Positions 18,029 to 28,200 are shown, counted from the stretch's first letter. The stretch is DNA of 64,000 bases from VXRD01 sp965242535 (GCA_965242535.1 OZ251458.1:2356001-2420000); one strand, 5' to 3'. Made by a program: numbers and translations. The notes: generated by a model from the letters alone, not told the origin.

Positions 18029-19224
18029 CATACTACGCGACAAAACTAAGAATCGGGTAAAAATCGCGCTTCTTTTAGGATTTTCAGACAGCGTTGGAAT
18101 GTGCGTGCGTGGTCTTGAATATTCAAAAGGACATATTGCAGATAATCGAGTCCATATCGAAAGAGACTTTTCTCTTTTTTCTCATGGTTTTTTATTTTGA
18201 GCGGGGTGTGGTGGGCGCGCGCTTCGCCCATGAGATGGGCCCAACACACGGCGAGGGTCAAGAGCGCGATGAGTTTTTCGATGCGGTCGGCGTCGGTGAG
18301 ATGGGTCTGTTCGAGATCAAAGCCTCGGCGTTTGAGGTTGGCAAAAAGGACTTCAATACTCCATCGTTTTTTATAGGTCTTGAGTGCGTCAATGCCTTGT
18401 GTGTTGCTGCCGACCATCACCCATTCCTCTGGGCATCGGATTGCCGATAAAGAGAGCGATTGTCCATAGACGCGCCCGGGTTTTGGCAAGGTCGTTTGCT
18501 GATTCAAGGTCAGATTGGCGAATCGTTTTTTCAATGGAATCGCTTTTTGTCCCGTTTCGAGGATCGCGTTTTCTTTGAGGCGAATGACAAAAGGCATGTT
18601 GTTTTCGGTCAACCACTTAAACCATTTTCGCCCAATAAATTCGCGGTCGGCCACCAAGGCGCGAATCTTACAGGTCTTGATGTGTTGACGGACCCGTTTC
18701 ATGAGGTCTATGCGCTCTTGCGTGCTCGAGTTGCCCTTTTTGTGGAGCATCTTGAAGCAAATGGGAAACGCCATGTCTCGATAGAGGATGCCCACGGTCA
18801 GGAGATTGATCGACACCTTACCCAACGACCATTGGGTCCGGTCCATGGCGAGGATAAAATCCGATTTGACCGGTAAGAGATGCAGAATCAAGCCCGTTGC
18901 CCAATCTTCCGGTAGCGTGAACTCGGCGAAAAAACGTTGGATTCTGCGGTAGTTGGATTTTGGCTTCACTTTGCCATTGAGCGCATTGGCCAGTTTGGTC
19001 AAATTGACGGTCGTCACTTTCATCAAGGCCAAGAGAAAGGCCGAGAGGAAGGTCACCCGGGCTTTGTGCCAAGGAAAATGCGCTTGCAAGATGGGGTACA
19101 GTTGCATAACTTGATCCGACATAGACCTGTGCTTTCCGAGAAGGGGTGAGGGTTTTTGCGGATAACTTAAATCTAACTCTTTTTCAGATTTTGCACAGGT
19201 CTTTATTTTTTGTCGCGTAGTATG
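18029..19224 (-). mobile_element. Complete IS4-family insertion sequence
   Basis: The element is 1,196 bp. Its 17-bp terminal inverted repeats are identical: CATACTACGCGACAAAA at 18029-18045 and its complement at 19208-19224. A perfect 9-bp target duplication CTAATTTTT flanks it (18020-18028 and 19225-19233), within the IS4-family range. One full-length transposase is on the minus strand. Intact ends, duplication and ORF indicate a recent insertion, and the element landed between genes. Confidence 0.96.
18046..19122 (-). CDS. IS4-family DDE transposase
   Basis: The 358-residue protein has the IS4 catalytic layout: first Asp in AMDRTQW (~103), second in VADREF (~167), and the C-terminal signature Y-(2)-R-(3)-E-(6)-K, here YKKRWSIEVLFANLK, carrying the catalytic Glu. 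The N-terminal ~90 residues are the helical DNA-binding part. It lies one base inside the left inverted repeat and shows no frameshift, so it is probably active. It catalyses cut-and-paste movement of the surrounding element. Confidence 0.95.
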   Translation of the reverse strand: MSDQVMQLYPILQAHFPWHKARVTFLSAFLLALMKVTTVNLTKLANALNGKVKPKSNYRRIQRFFAEFTLPEDWATGLILHLLPVKSDFILAMDRTQWSLGKVSINLLTVGILYRDMAFPICFKMLHKKGNSSTQERIDLMKRVRQHIKTCKIRALVADREFIGRKWFKWLTENNMPFVIRLKENAILETGQKAIPLKKRFANLTLNQQTTLPKPGRVYGQSLSLSAIRCPEEWVMVGSNTQGIDALKTYKKRWSIEVLFANLKRRGFDLEQTHLTDADRIEKLIALLTLAVCWAHLMGEARAHHTPLKIKNHEKKEKSLFRYGLDYLQYVLLNIQDHARTFQRCLKILKEARFLPDS

Positions 19225-19287
19225 CTAATTTTTAATACACGACAAAAGTGCCGCGCGGGGTATGAAGGCGAGTAATTTGAGCCTGAA

Positions 19288-19421
19288 GGCGATAAGTCGT
19301 TCATCGTAGGGACAGGCCCCCGTGCCTGTCCGAATCGGGGACTCGTTAAGGCGATAGATCGTTCATCGTAGGGACAGGCCCCCGTGCCTGTCCGAATCGG
19401 GGACTCGTTGAAGGGGTCCAG
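19288..19421. repeat. Two direct copies (72-bp period) of the palindromic element
   Basis: Each copy reads GTTCATCGTAGGGACAGGCC...GTGCCTGTCCGAATCGGGGA followed by CTCGTT; the CGTAGG starts are at 19305 and 19377. They differ mainly in GATAAGTC versus GATAGATC, so this is a local duplication that includes flanking bases. They lie upstream of trmB. Confidence 0.85.
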
Positions 19422-19463
19422 TAGATAGGACAATCGAAAAACGATTTCGTATGGGTTTGACGC

Positions 19464-20504
19464 ATGGCACCCTTGAGTGAAATGATCGAAAAGTACATGG
19501 TCCCGTGGCTGCAACGGGATTGGCCGGTGGATTGGCCGCAGGTGTTTGGGCGAGAGCCCGAGCTCATCGTGGAAATCGGATTTGGCAATGGGCGGTTTTT
19601 GGCGGATATGGCGGCGGCGCGTTCCGACGTGTGCTTTGTCGGCATCGAGCGCGCGTGGGGGTCGATCCGCCGGTTGTTGAATCGGATCGAGGCGCGGGAA
19701 TTGAAAAACGTGCGGGCCATAGAGGGCGACGCGGCTTTTTTGTTGCAACACGTATTCGCGCCGCACGCCCTGTGCGAGGTGTGGATCAATTTTTCCGATC
19801 CCTGGCCCAAAGAACGCCACCACAATCGGCGGCTGATTCGCGATGCGTTTGTGGCGACCTTGGGCGAGCGATTGCAACCGGGCGGCGAGGTGACCATCGC
19901 CACCGATCACGCCGGTTACGCCTCGTGGATCGCCGATGTGCTGGCGCGGCAATCGCTTTTGCAATCGGTTTATGAGACGCCGTTCGTCCGCAAATTGCCC
20001 GGGCGCGTCCCCACCAAATACGAGCAAAGGGCCCTAGACGCGGGGGTGCCCATCCACTATTTTGTGTGGCGCAGAGGTGTCGCATCGTCGGGCGTAGAAA
20101 CGCGGATTCAAAAGGTGGGGAATATGCCAAATGTCATTTTGGAAGGCGAATACAAACGCGGAGACATTCAGGCGGTCGTAGCGCGGATGGCGGGGCGGAT
20201 GTGGCGCGAGACGCATCGGGATCGGGCCGTGGTCATCAAGGCGATGGAAACGTATCGCCAACTCGATGACGGGCACGGCCTGATAGCCGCGATGGTGCGC
20301 GAGGGGGAACTCGCGCAGTATTTTGGCATTTCAATCGCGTTTCGCAGGCGCGATCAACTTTTGATCAAGCTGTCGGCTATCGGGCAACCGCGCCCGACCT
20401 GGGGCGTAAAACGGGCGGTGATGAAGGTGGCCGATTCGATCTTGGAGGCGCGCCCCGAGTTGCGGATCGCGTCGCGCACGGTCGGCAGTTGGGGGGATGG
20501 ATGA
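19464..20504 (+). CDS. trmB: tRNA (guanine-N7-)-methyltransferase with a C-terminal extension
   Basis: The first ~205 residues are TrmB: EIGFGNGRF (AdoMet site, ~37-45), GIERAW, and the signature NFSDPWPKERHHNRRL with DPWPK at 112-116. It methylates G46 in the tRNA variable loop. The family is usually 210-240 residues; this one has 346. The extra ~125 residues, from MPNVILEGEY at 221, contain basic, helical sequence I do not recognise. Met221 is preceded by AAGGTGGGG, so a separate internal translation start is possible. Confidence 0.92.
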   Translation: MAPLSEMIEKYMVPWLQRDWPVDWPQVFGREPELIVEIGFGNGRFLADMAAARSDVCFVGIERAWGSIRRLLNRIEARELKNVRAIEGDAAFLLQHVFAPHALCEVWINFSDPWPKERHHNRRLIRDAFVATLGERLQPGGEVTIATDHAGYASWIADVLARQSLLQSVYETPFVRKLPGRVPTKYEQRALDAGVPIHYFVWRRGVASSGVETRIQKVGNMPNVILEGEYKRGDIQAVVARMAGRMWRETHRDRAVVIKAMETYRQLDDGHGLIAAMVREGELAQYFGISIAFRRRDQLLIKLSAIGQPRPTWGVKRAVMKVADSILEARPELRIASRTVGSWGDG

Positions 20505-20516
20505 GGATCCCAGGCG

Positions 20517-20963
20517 TCAAAACGCGACCTTCAGCCGAAATTTCGCCGCGCCATTTTCATCGACACCCGCCTCGATTTCCGCCCAGTTGACCCGGCTGAG
20601 ATGGGCATCGACATAGGCATCTGCTATGCCGTAAAGCGCGATCCCTATCGTAGAAAAAAGGTAGATATTCCGCGCTTGAATGCCCCGGTCTTTGATCTGC
20701 TCGCGCCGCACCGCCCAGGCGACAGCCGAAGCCACCTCGACGGTCGCGATCACACTGCCCTTGACGCGCTTGCCATTGTAAAATTGCCCCCACCCCGGCA
20801 GCGCGATAGACCGCAACACCGCGCCGCGCACGCGCCCCTCGTCCTCCTTTGGCTTGACGGACAGGGAATCGGGCGGCGATTCCGCGCCTGATGACGCTTG
20901 CAAACAGGTGACGATCAACGCGAAAACGAGTGCCAGACTTTTTGAAATGCGGCGTTTTTTCAT
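20517..20963 (-). CDS. DUF5683 family membrane protein
   Basis: The 148-residue protein has an N-terminal signal peptide (KKRRISKSLALVFALIVTCLQASSGA), then LRSIALPGWGQFYNGKRVKG, the 'PGWGQ.YN' motif typical of DUF5683. Two hydrophobic stretches follow (VIATVEVASAVAWAV and YLFSTIGIALYGIADAYVDAHL). The function is unknown; in FCB bacteria it is a small envelope protein often near cell-surface genes. It is convergent with trmB (12 bases apart) and divergent from the SGNH gene (36 bases), so that short gap probably holds both promoters. Confidence 0.78.
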   Translation of the reverse strand: MKKRRISKSLALVFALIVTCLQASSGAESPPDSLSVKPKEDEGRVRGAVLRSIALPGWGQFYNGKRVKGSVIATVEVASAVAWAVRREQIKDRGIQARNIYLFSTIGIALYGIADAYVDAHLSRVNWAEIEAGVDENGAAKFRLKVAF

Positions 20964-20999
20964 TTTATCATCAACGGAAAAGGGAATAAGGAACGGACG

Positions 21000-22124
21000 A
21001 TGAATGAACGAAAGTTGCGGGCATTGACACTGCTGGTGAGCACGCTCGTCCCGCTCGTCTGTCTCGAGGTATTTTTTCAGATTTTGCCCGTTGCCTACGA
21101 CGGTGCCCGCAGGATGCCGGTCGACGAAGCGAATCCCACCGCTCGTTTTGAACCGGACAGGGAATTTACCTGGTCGCGGGACTGGAATTTCTCACTCGTC
21201 AACGACGTGAAGGTCAACAATGTCGGCTTCGTCAGTGACTTTGATTACGACGCGAACGCATCTCGCCCGCTCCTCGCAGTCATCGGCGACAGTTATGTCG
21301 AGGCGTTCATGGTCCCGTATCGACAAACCTGCGCGGGTCGTCTCGCGGAGACATTGGCGCCGGATGTCGGGGTTTATTCCTTCGGCATGTCCGGTGCCCC
21401 CTTGAGCCAGTACTTGGCCTTTGCGAGGTATGCACGCGACGCGTTTCATCCGGAAAAACTGGTGATCGTCGTGGTCGGAAACGACTACAATGAAAGCCTG
21501 CTCAAATTCGCCCCCCCCATACCGGGCTATCACTATTTTGTCGAACGGGGTGATGGCAGGTTGTTACTGGAGAGAATCGATCATTCCCCCGGTTTCTGGT
21601 ACAATCTGGCGAGATTATCGGCGCTGTGCAGGTATCTGGCACAGAATCTCAACATACGGGAATCGCTACGCAGAATCGACCCGTGGCGCGGATCCCAAAA
21701 GCGCGATCCCGACGTATCTGTCGGCCACACCTCTGCGAGTGCTGGGGCAATGTGGGTTGCCGACTCGAAACGGGCAGTCGATACATTCCTCGAACAACTC
21801 CCCGAGTTCTCCGGTCTCGATCCGCAACAGATCGCGTTCGTCGTCGATGGGATGCGGCACCATCTCTATGATGGGGATGGCATGGAACTGGCGGATGGGA
21901 GTTTCGAGGACGTGATGCGGCGGTATTTCCTAGCGAATGCACGGCGGAAAGGGTACGAGACGATAGACATGCAACCGGCGTTTCTCGCACATTACCGAGA
22001 GCACCGCCAACGGTTCGAGTGGCCGCAGGATGCTCATTGGAACGCGCTGGGGCACGAAAGGTGTTTTGATGCCGTCGCACACTCAGAACTGCTAGCCGAA
22101 CAATTCTCGCGACCGTCAAAATAA
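21000..22124 (+). CDS. SGNH/GDSL-type hydrolase-fold protein
   Basis: The 374-residue protein has an N-terminal hydrophobic anchor (TLLVSTLVPLVCLEVFFQIL). The SGNH blocks are IGDSYVEAF (nucleophile Ser, block I, near residue 98), GMSGAPLSQYL with the block II Gly, GNDYNES (block III Asn, ~160) and, near the end, DAHWNALGH giving the Asp-x-x-His of block V. This suits an extracytoplasmic esterase or acetyl-transfer/deacetylation enzyme acting on envelope polysaccharide, like AlgX/AlgJ-type proteins. The substrate is unknown. A hairpin terminator follows the stop. Confidence 0.85.
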   Translation: MNERKLRALTLLVSTLVPLVCLEVFFQILPVAYDGARRMPVDEANPTARFEPDREFTWSRDWNFSLVNDVKVNNVGFVSDFDYDANASRPLLAVIGDSYVEAFMVPYRQTCAGRLAETLAPDVGVYSFGMSGAPLSQYLAFARYARDAFHPEKLVIVVVGNDYNESLLKFAPPIPGYHYFVERGDGRLLLERIDHSPGFWYNLARLSALCRYLAQNLNIRESLRRIDPWRGSQKRDPDVSVGHTSASAGAMWVADSKRAVDTFLEQLPEFSGLDPQQIAFVVDGMRHHLYDGDGMELADGSFEDVMRRYFLANARRKGYETIDMQPAFLAHYREHRQRFEWPQDAHWNALGHERCFDAVAHSELLAEQFSRPSK

Positions 22125-22149
22125 AACGTCAACTCTCCAAAAAATCAAT

Positions 22150-22180
22150 GCCCGGGTTCGCGGTGAACTCGGGCTTTTGT
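22150..22180 (+). terminator. Intrinsic terminator after the SGNH gene
   Basis: GCCCGGGTTC-GCGG-TGAACTCGGGC forms a GC-rich hairpin followed by TTTTGT, 25 bases downstream of the SGNH stop. Confidence 0.65.
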
Positions 22181-22249
22181 CTTTCGGGGTTGCGTCTCTA
22201 CATTGGTCCGGAACGCGGATTGTCGCGGATGAACCCCATCTACCCCGTG

Positions 22250-22378
22250 CTATGCCATATATCTGGCCGCGCCCAAAATGCCCGCGGGCATCGCAGCTTT
22301 GCCATACCGCTCGCTCATCTCGATATTTCCCTTCTCAAAAGCCAACCTCTCCCGCGATGGAGATGGGTATGGCTTCAT
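22250..22378 (-). CDS. Small ORF coupled to lptG, possible gene remnant
   Basis: A 42-codon frame whose ATG overlaps the lptG stop as ATGA, the arrangement expected for a translationally coupled gene. The product contains ERLAFEKGNIEMSERYGKAA and is not recognised. It may be a real small protein or the beginning of a gene whose remainder was replaced by the repeat-like string at ~22210-22245 (GCGGATTGTCGCGGATGAAC). Confidence 0.3.
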   Translation of the reverse strand: MKPYPSPSRERLAFEKGNIEMSERYGKAAMPAGILGAARYMA

Positions 22379-23436
22379 TTTTTGGTCGTCAGCAGCAGGG
22401 CAAGGCCCATCGCGCCGAAAATCACATTCGCGGCCCACGCGCCCCACACGGGTGGGAGCACATCGTTCCAGCCCATCGCGCGGCCGAGTTGGATGCACCC
22501 GTAAAACGCAAAGCAGATCAGCAAGCACATGCCGATTTGAATGGGGCGGCCCGTGCGCCGCATGCGAGACGCCATCGGCAGGCCGAACAAGCCGATGACA
22601 AAATTGGCGAATGGAAAGGCCAAGCGCATGTGGCGCGCGACCGATTCTCGAAGGGCTTGGTCGCCATTGCGCGTTTTGCGGCGGATAAATTCGGTCAGTT
22701 CCCGATACGTCATCTGATCTTCGGGCAGTGCATCGCGCGCGAAATCCTCGGGCGTCAACGTCACCGCTTTCGGCATCCACAACCGAAACGCGCGATGCGA
22801 TTCCCGCTCGCCAAACACGCGCCGATCCCCGTCCAAAAAATGCCATTCCACGCCTGCCCAAACCGCCTCTTCGGCGCGCACGCGCTCTTTGAGCGTCCCG
22901 CCTTCATACCTGTCGAGCACGACCCGTTTGCCCCGTCTGGCAATGGCGTCGTATTCCCCCATCGAAAACACGCGACCGGCCGTATCGCGCAGCGCGAGTT
23001 GCACGCGAATCGACTGTGGGCCGATGGCTGATCGGCGCGGTTGCTCGATTTTCGCCCGCGCCCGATTCGCCCGCGGCAGCACCTGATCGGTCATCACAGC
23101 GGCCAAAACGCCGATCCCAAGCGCGATCGCTTGCAGCGGAATCACCACTTGGTAAAGGCTGATGCCGGCCGCTTTCATCGCGAGCAATTCCCCGCGCTGG
23201 ATCAACCCGCCCATGCAGAACAACCCCGCGAGCAAGACCGCCATGGGCAGCACCAAAACGACGATGTGGGGCAAATAGCAGAGGTAATACGAGACGATTG
23301 CCCCGATGCCCACGGCGCGATCCAAAAACGCGCTGAGGCGATCCACCAAATCGATCACCACGAAAACGGCGGCAAAGGCGAGCACGCTGACCCCAAAGGG
23401 CGCGGCGAATTGCCCGATCACATAGCGACTCATCAT
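22375..23436 (-). CDS. lptG: LptG-type lipopolysaccharide export permease
   Basis: The 353-residue protein (starting MMSRYVIGQF) has the YjgP/YjgQ layout: two N-terminal membrane helices, a third near residues 90-115, a periplasmic beta-jellyroll region (~140-270), and three C-terminal helices. With LptF and the ATPase LptB it forms the inner-membrane transporter that extracts lipopolysaccharide and pushes it onto the LptA bridge. It overlaps lptF by 4 bases (ATGA). The F/G assignment rests on gene order, since the paralogues are similar. Confidence 0.88.
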   Translation of the reverse strand: MMSRYVIGQFAAPFGVSVLAFAAVFVVIDLVDRLSAFLDRAVGIGAIVSYYLCYLPHIVVLVLPMAVLLAGLFCMGGLIQRGELLAMKAAGISLYQVVIPLQAIALGIGVLAAVMTDQVLPRANRARAKIEQPRRSAIGPQSIRVQLALRDTAGRVFSMGEYDAIARRGKRVVLDRYEGGTLKERVRAEEAVWAGVEWHFLDGDRRVFGERESHRAFRLWMPKAVTLTPEDFARDALPEDQMTYRELTEFIRRKTRNGDQALRESVARHMRLAFPFANFVIGLFGLPMASRMRRTGRPIQIGMCLLICFAFYGCIQLGRAMGWNDVLPPVWGAWAANVIFGAMGLALLLTTKK

Positions 23437-24698
23437 CCGCACGCCTCGCTCCTTTTTGTGCCCCATTCGCAGACGATCCGCACGGACAAAACCGCGCCGA
23501 CGATGAGCGTTAGCACATTGGGCATCCACATCGCCAACCAGGGCATGAGCACGCCGCGGTCCGCCAATTTTTCTCCTGCGATGAGAAAAATCCACCACGC
23601 CAAGAAAAACCCCACGCTGATCCCCGCGCCGATCGCCGCGCTGCTGCTGCGCGCCCACATGCCGATCGGCGCGCCCACCAACACAAACGCCACACACGCG
23701 GCGGGAATCGAAAACTTCTTGTGGACCTCCACGCGCAACCGGTCCGCGGCCCGCTGTTTGTGGCGCGCGATCCGCATATCCGCTGCGACGCGGCCCTGCA
23801 TCGCCTGCTTCGAAGCCGTGGAATCGAGGAGCACTTCCCGCGCAACCGCATCCATCAACTCGGCGGCCTCGGCCCGTGCCTGGGCGATTTCGCGCTCGTA
23901 ATCCGCAATTTGCCGCCACATCGTGGCGATGTCCATTTCCCGGTCATTGCGATACGCAGACGACGACCGGGACAACTGCTTTCCCGCGTCGCCCAAGCGC
24001 AACCGCGCCTTGGCAAAGGTCGTCCGTGCGTACACCCCGGGATCGTCCGGGTCGATGCGGTGCATTTCCCCGTCGAACAACTCGAGCAGGGCCTCGTCCC
24101 GCGCGTGGTCAAATGCGACCATGCCCGAATCCGCAACCGCGGTCTCTGGAAAACCATCGCCGCTGAAACTGTACACCAGCACATCGTAGAGCACATCGCC
24201 CCGTGCGCGGTCGAACAAAAGTCGGTAATCCTCGAAATCGCCGATCACCACGCCCGCCTTATCCACGAGCGCGATGGCCGGGCGTTTGCGGTGAATGTCC
24301 ATCATCAATGAGCGCGCGCGGTGATTAAATTCGGGTAGCACGCGGTCGTTAAAAATCACCAGCCCAATCCCCATCAGCGCGGCGACGATCAGCACGGGTG
24401 CGAGGACTTGGTGAACCCCGATGCCCAATGCGCGCATGCCCGCGATCTCGCCCGACGCACTCAATCGGCCAAACCCCAACAACGCGCTCACCAAAACCGC
24501 CATGGGCACGGCGAGGGCAATCATCCACGCGGTATTCAAAAAAAACAACTCGGCAACCACGCGCACGGGCACGCCTTTGCCCAAAATGCGGTCGAGCATT
24601 TGCAAAACGAGATCGATGATCAACAGGAAGATGATCGCGGAAAAACCGAGCACAAATGGCATCGCCAATTCGCTCAACACATACCGACGCAAGCGCAT
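23433..24698 (-). CDS. lptF: LptF-type lipopolysaccharide export permease
   Basis: The 421-residue YjgP/YjgQ protein opens MRLRRYVLSELAMPFVLGF, with six membrane helices around a large periplasmic domain. Between residues ~245 and 340 it has a charged, helix-rich insert (REMDIATMWRQIADYEREIAQARAEAAEL) that is longer than in E. coli LptF; such an insert is common in FCB-group LptF proteins. ATG 24698 is preferred to TTG 24728 because it places the first conserved helix normally. It is the upstream partner in the lptF-lptG pair. Confidence 0.88.
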   Translation of the reverse strand: MRLRRYVLSELAMPFVLGFSAIIFLLIIDLVLQMLDRILGKGVPVRVVAELFFLNTAWMIALAVPMAVLVSALLGFGRLSASGEIAGMRALGIGVHQVLAPVLIVAALMGIGLVIFNDRVLPEFNHRARSLMMDIHRKRPAIALVDKAGVVIGDFEDYRLLFDRARGDVLYDVLVYSFSGDGFPETAVADSGMVAFDHARDEALLELFDGEMHRIDPDDPGVYARTTFAKARLRLGDAGKQLSRSSSAYRNDREMDIATMWRQIADYEREIAQARAEAAELMDAVAREVLLDSTASKQAMQGRVAADMRIARHKQRAADRLRVEVHKKFSIPAACVAFVLVGAPIGMWARSSSAAIGAGISVGFFLAWWIFLIAGEKLADRGVLMPWLAMWMPNVLTLIVGAVLSVRIVCEWGTKRSEACG

Positions 24699-24756
24699 GG
24701 GGAACCTAACAAAAAGAAAGAAGTTCAAGGAAGCGGTGGATGGATAACGGCGCGGG

Positions 24757-24990
24757 GTACGACGTCACCGGCCCTTGTGCCTGTCCTCAGATAGACGAAT
24801 CGATGGCGAAGCACAACGTCACCCGTAGGGACAGGCACCTGTGCCTGTCTTTCGATAGACGAATCAATGGAACGAAGTACAACGTCACCCGTAGGGACAG
24901 GCCCCCGTGCCTGTCCTTTGATAGACGAATCGCTAGCGAAGTACAACGTCACCCGTAGGGACAGGCCCCCCTGCCTGTCCTTTGATGGAT
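24757..24990. repeat. Array of four palindromic elements between lptF and sprA
   Basis: Four direct units of ~63-66 bp, each ACAACGTCACCCGTAGGGAC...CCTGTCC then TTTGATAGACGAATC. CGTAGGG starts are near 24824, 24890 and 24954; the first unit (~24757) lacks the GTAGGGA part. This is local amplification of the element with its flanks, in the divergent lptF/sprA gap. Confidence 0.88.
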
Positions 24991-25127
24991 GAATAGATAA
25001 TGGTCAAGGGCAGATTACTCGTTGCGTTACACCCGCGCGTCTATTCGTCTAAATATACGGCTTTTTGTTTTTTTTCAAAAGCCGCGCCTCGCGTTGGTCG
25101 TCTCCCGCCATTTCATCGGATTTTCCC

Positions 25128-25156
25128 TTGCTCTTTCATGGGGCTTGTGCTATCAT
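25128..25156 (+). promoter_or_regulatory. Sigma-70-like promoter of sprA
   Basis: TTGCTC (25128-25133), a 17-base spacer, and TATCAT (25151-25156) lie 55 bases before the proposed sprA start at 25211. Position and spacing fit a housekeeping promoter. Confidence 0.55.
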
Positions 25157-25210
25157 GTCGCGTTGTTTGACGATCCGCTCGGCGTTCCTATTGGCATTCC
25201 CAAATCGCTT

Positions 25211-28200
25211 ATGAAATTTCCCCATACCCACCTGTGGTCGATCCTGTCTTGTCTCGCGTTGCTCTGCCCGTGCGCGGCGTTTGCAACGCCTGGCCTGCGT
25301 CCGCAAATCGGCGCGTCACCCCTTGAGGCGTTTTTGCGCGACGACCCACAATCCGCCGCTTATTTTCCCCGCAGACGTGTTTATGCCACGCCCACGGCGC
25401 AATTGTTGGAAACGGAAGCCCCGTACCGCCTGATGGTCTTCCGCGACTTGGGCGGCGCGCCTTATGGCATGCCGGCGATTGTTGAACTCGGCGAATTTGC
25501 GCGTTACAAATTCCACAATGACGCCCATCGCCTCGCACGAGAACGCCTGGGTACCAATGTGAATACCGGCGACGAGCGCGAGGGCTTGATCGATGTCAAA
25601 ATCCCGTTTCGCGTGCCCAAACGCCTCAGCGCGATCACGGGCGAGGGGGAAACCAATCTCATCATTCGGGGCCGCCGCCGCATCGAATTGTCGGGCGTCT
25701 CGCAATACACCTTGGGCGAGGCGCAAGCCGTCACCGCGTACACCTCGCGCTTTCCGACCATCAATTTTGAACAAGACGCCCACCTCACGGTCGAGGGCAA
25801 CATCGGCGACCGCATCACGGTTTCGCTCGAGCAAAACAGCGCGCAGAACTTCAATCTGACCGATGGCCTGCGCCTGCAATACAAAGGGGACGAAGACGGC
25901 ATCATCGAAACCATAGAAGCCGGCAGCACGTCGCTCACCTTGCCCGGCACGCGCTTGATCGGATTTAGCGGCGGCAACCGGGGCGGCCTGTTCGGCATCA
26001 AAACGCGCGGCCGGGTCGGCGCGGTCAATTTTACGGTCGTCACGTCTCAAGACAAAGCCTCGTCCGACCGCAAAACCTTTACGGGTCAGTCCGAAGAATC
26101 GTCCAATGAAATCAACGATCACAGGTACATTCCAGACACGTACTTTTTCTTGGACGAAATTTACCGCGAAAACTTCCGCAGCGGCATTTTGCCCGCGCCA
26201 AATGCCCGCGTCAACGTGCAAAGCGTGCGCGTGTTCATCAACGATTTCAACGCGCAAAACGACCTCGAAGACTCGGCCATTCCCGGCGTGGCGTATGCGT
26301 CATGGAACGATGGATCGCCCGACGAATCGGGGTCGCGCCGCTTTGACAAGGGCGTCGAAGAAGGCACGTTTCACGAACTCTCCCCATCGGATTTTACGGT
26401 CTTGCCCGAGGGCTATCTCATCCACGAACGCGGCCCGGTCTCGCAGGGATACACCCTCGCGGTGGCGTATCAAACCGCCACGGGCGCGACCTTTGGCGAC
26501 ATCCAATTCATTCCAGAGCCGGGCAATCCGGACAAAAAAATCCGCCTCAAGCTCATCAAAGCCCGGCAGCAGCGCCCGTCGGATCCGACGTGGCAACTCT
26601 CATGGCGCAATGTCTATTATCTCGGCGGGCGCGACATCGACCCCGCCGGCCTGCTCGTGGGCATCTTCCGCATCGTCGCGGGCGAAAATCCGCAGGACAA
26701 TCAGGAAGGCACTCCATACCTGCAAATTTTCGGGCTCGACCGGCACACCAATGGGGCTTCCGAATCCTCCCCGCCGGATCAGCGGATCGACATCGGCACG
26801 GGCAATGAAATCCCCGGTCTCCTCCTCGCCCGAGGCCATCTCGTGTTTCCCTTTCTCGAGCCCTTTGGAGAGCAGGGCTTGGGCGCGCCCGATCTCGAGG
26901 TGCGCGTGCCGGCCATCTACACGGAAACCAATTCCACCAACCGTAGCGAGGCCGGGCGTTACGTGATTCGGGTGCGCTCTACGAGCCGCTCGACCGAGTA
27001 TAGCCTCGGCTTTCGCCTGATCGAAAACAGCGAAGTCGTGCGCCTGAACAGCCGAACCCTCGAACGCGACAAAGACTATACGATCAATTACGAAATCGGG
27101 CGGTTGAAATTCATCGGCGATGCGGAAAACCAAGTGTCCGACCCCACCGCCGATCTGGACATCTCGTTTCAAAACGAAGACGCCCTCGGCTTGAGCACGC
27201 AGTCCAAAAGCCTGGTGGGCTTTCGCATCGAGCGGCCCTTTGAAGACCAGTATTCCCTCGTCGGCATGACCGTGCTCTACAGCAATCAGAGCTCCTCGAA
27301 CCGGCGCGTGCGGGTCGGGCAAGAACCGGCGCGCACGATCTTGTGGGATGCCAATGCGCGTTTTCGGATGCAACCGCAGTTCTTGACCTCCTTGGTCAAC
27401 TCCATCCCACTGGTCAACACGCAAACCCCGTCGTCTATCGACATCGACATGGAAATCGCGCAGAGTTTGCCAAACCCCAACACGAAGAACATCGCGTACA
27501 TCGACGATTTTGAAGCCTCTGCGAGCAGCACGCGGTTTCCCATCGGCAAACTGGGATGGACGCGCGCGAGCGTGCCGACGCGCAACGACCGGCCGCTCGC
27601 CTTGCCACAGGGGCGCCTGACGTGGTACAACCCCATCGACAGGGACCGCGCCTCCCTCTCGCAAATCCAGCCCACCCGAGACGACATCACCGCCGAGCAA
27701 GACATCGTGGATGTTTTCAAACTGCGCTTTGAGCCTGCGCGCAGCAATGGCTTTCCCACGCGCACCCAAGACGCCCAATCCGGCATTCCCCAACGGTCGT
27801 GGGCCGGCATCGCGCGCTATATCAACCGCTCCGAACTGGCGCGGGAAAAATTCATCGAGCTCTGGATTCGGGGCGACAAGGGCTATTTGCACATCGACTT
27901 GGGCGACATCTCCGAGCGGGTCAGCCTGCCGTTGGATCACCCCATGCACAACCCCCCGGACGACCGCGACCGGTTCCCGAGCGGCTTTCGCACCGAGGAC
28001 AAACCCATCGGCGGCTTGCCCACGGGCGACGACATCGTCGTCGAGGAAGAAGACACGGGCCTCGACGGGCTTACCGATGCGGAAGAGGCCGAGGTCTTCA
28101 GAAAGATATTCCCGGGATCCACCGTGCCCGCCGACCCTTCGGGCGATAATTTTCAAGACATCGACCAGGGTACGACGGATATCCTACGCCGCTATCCGGT

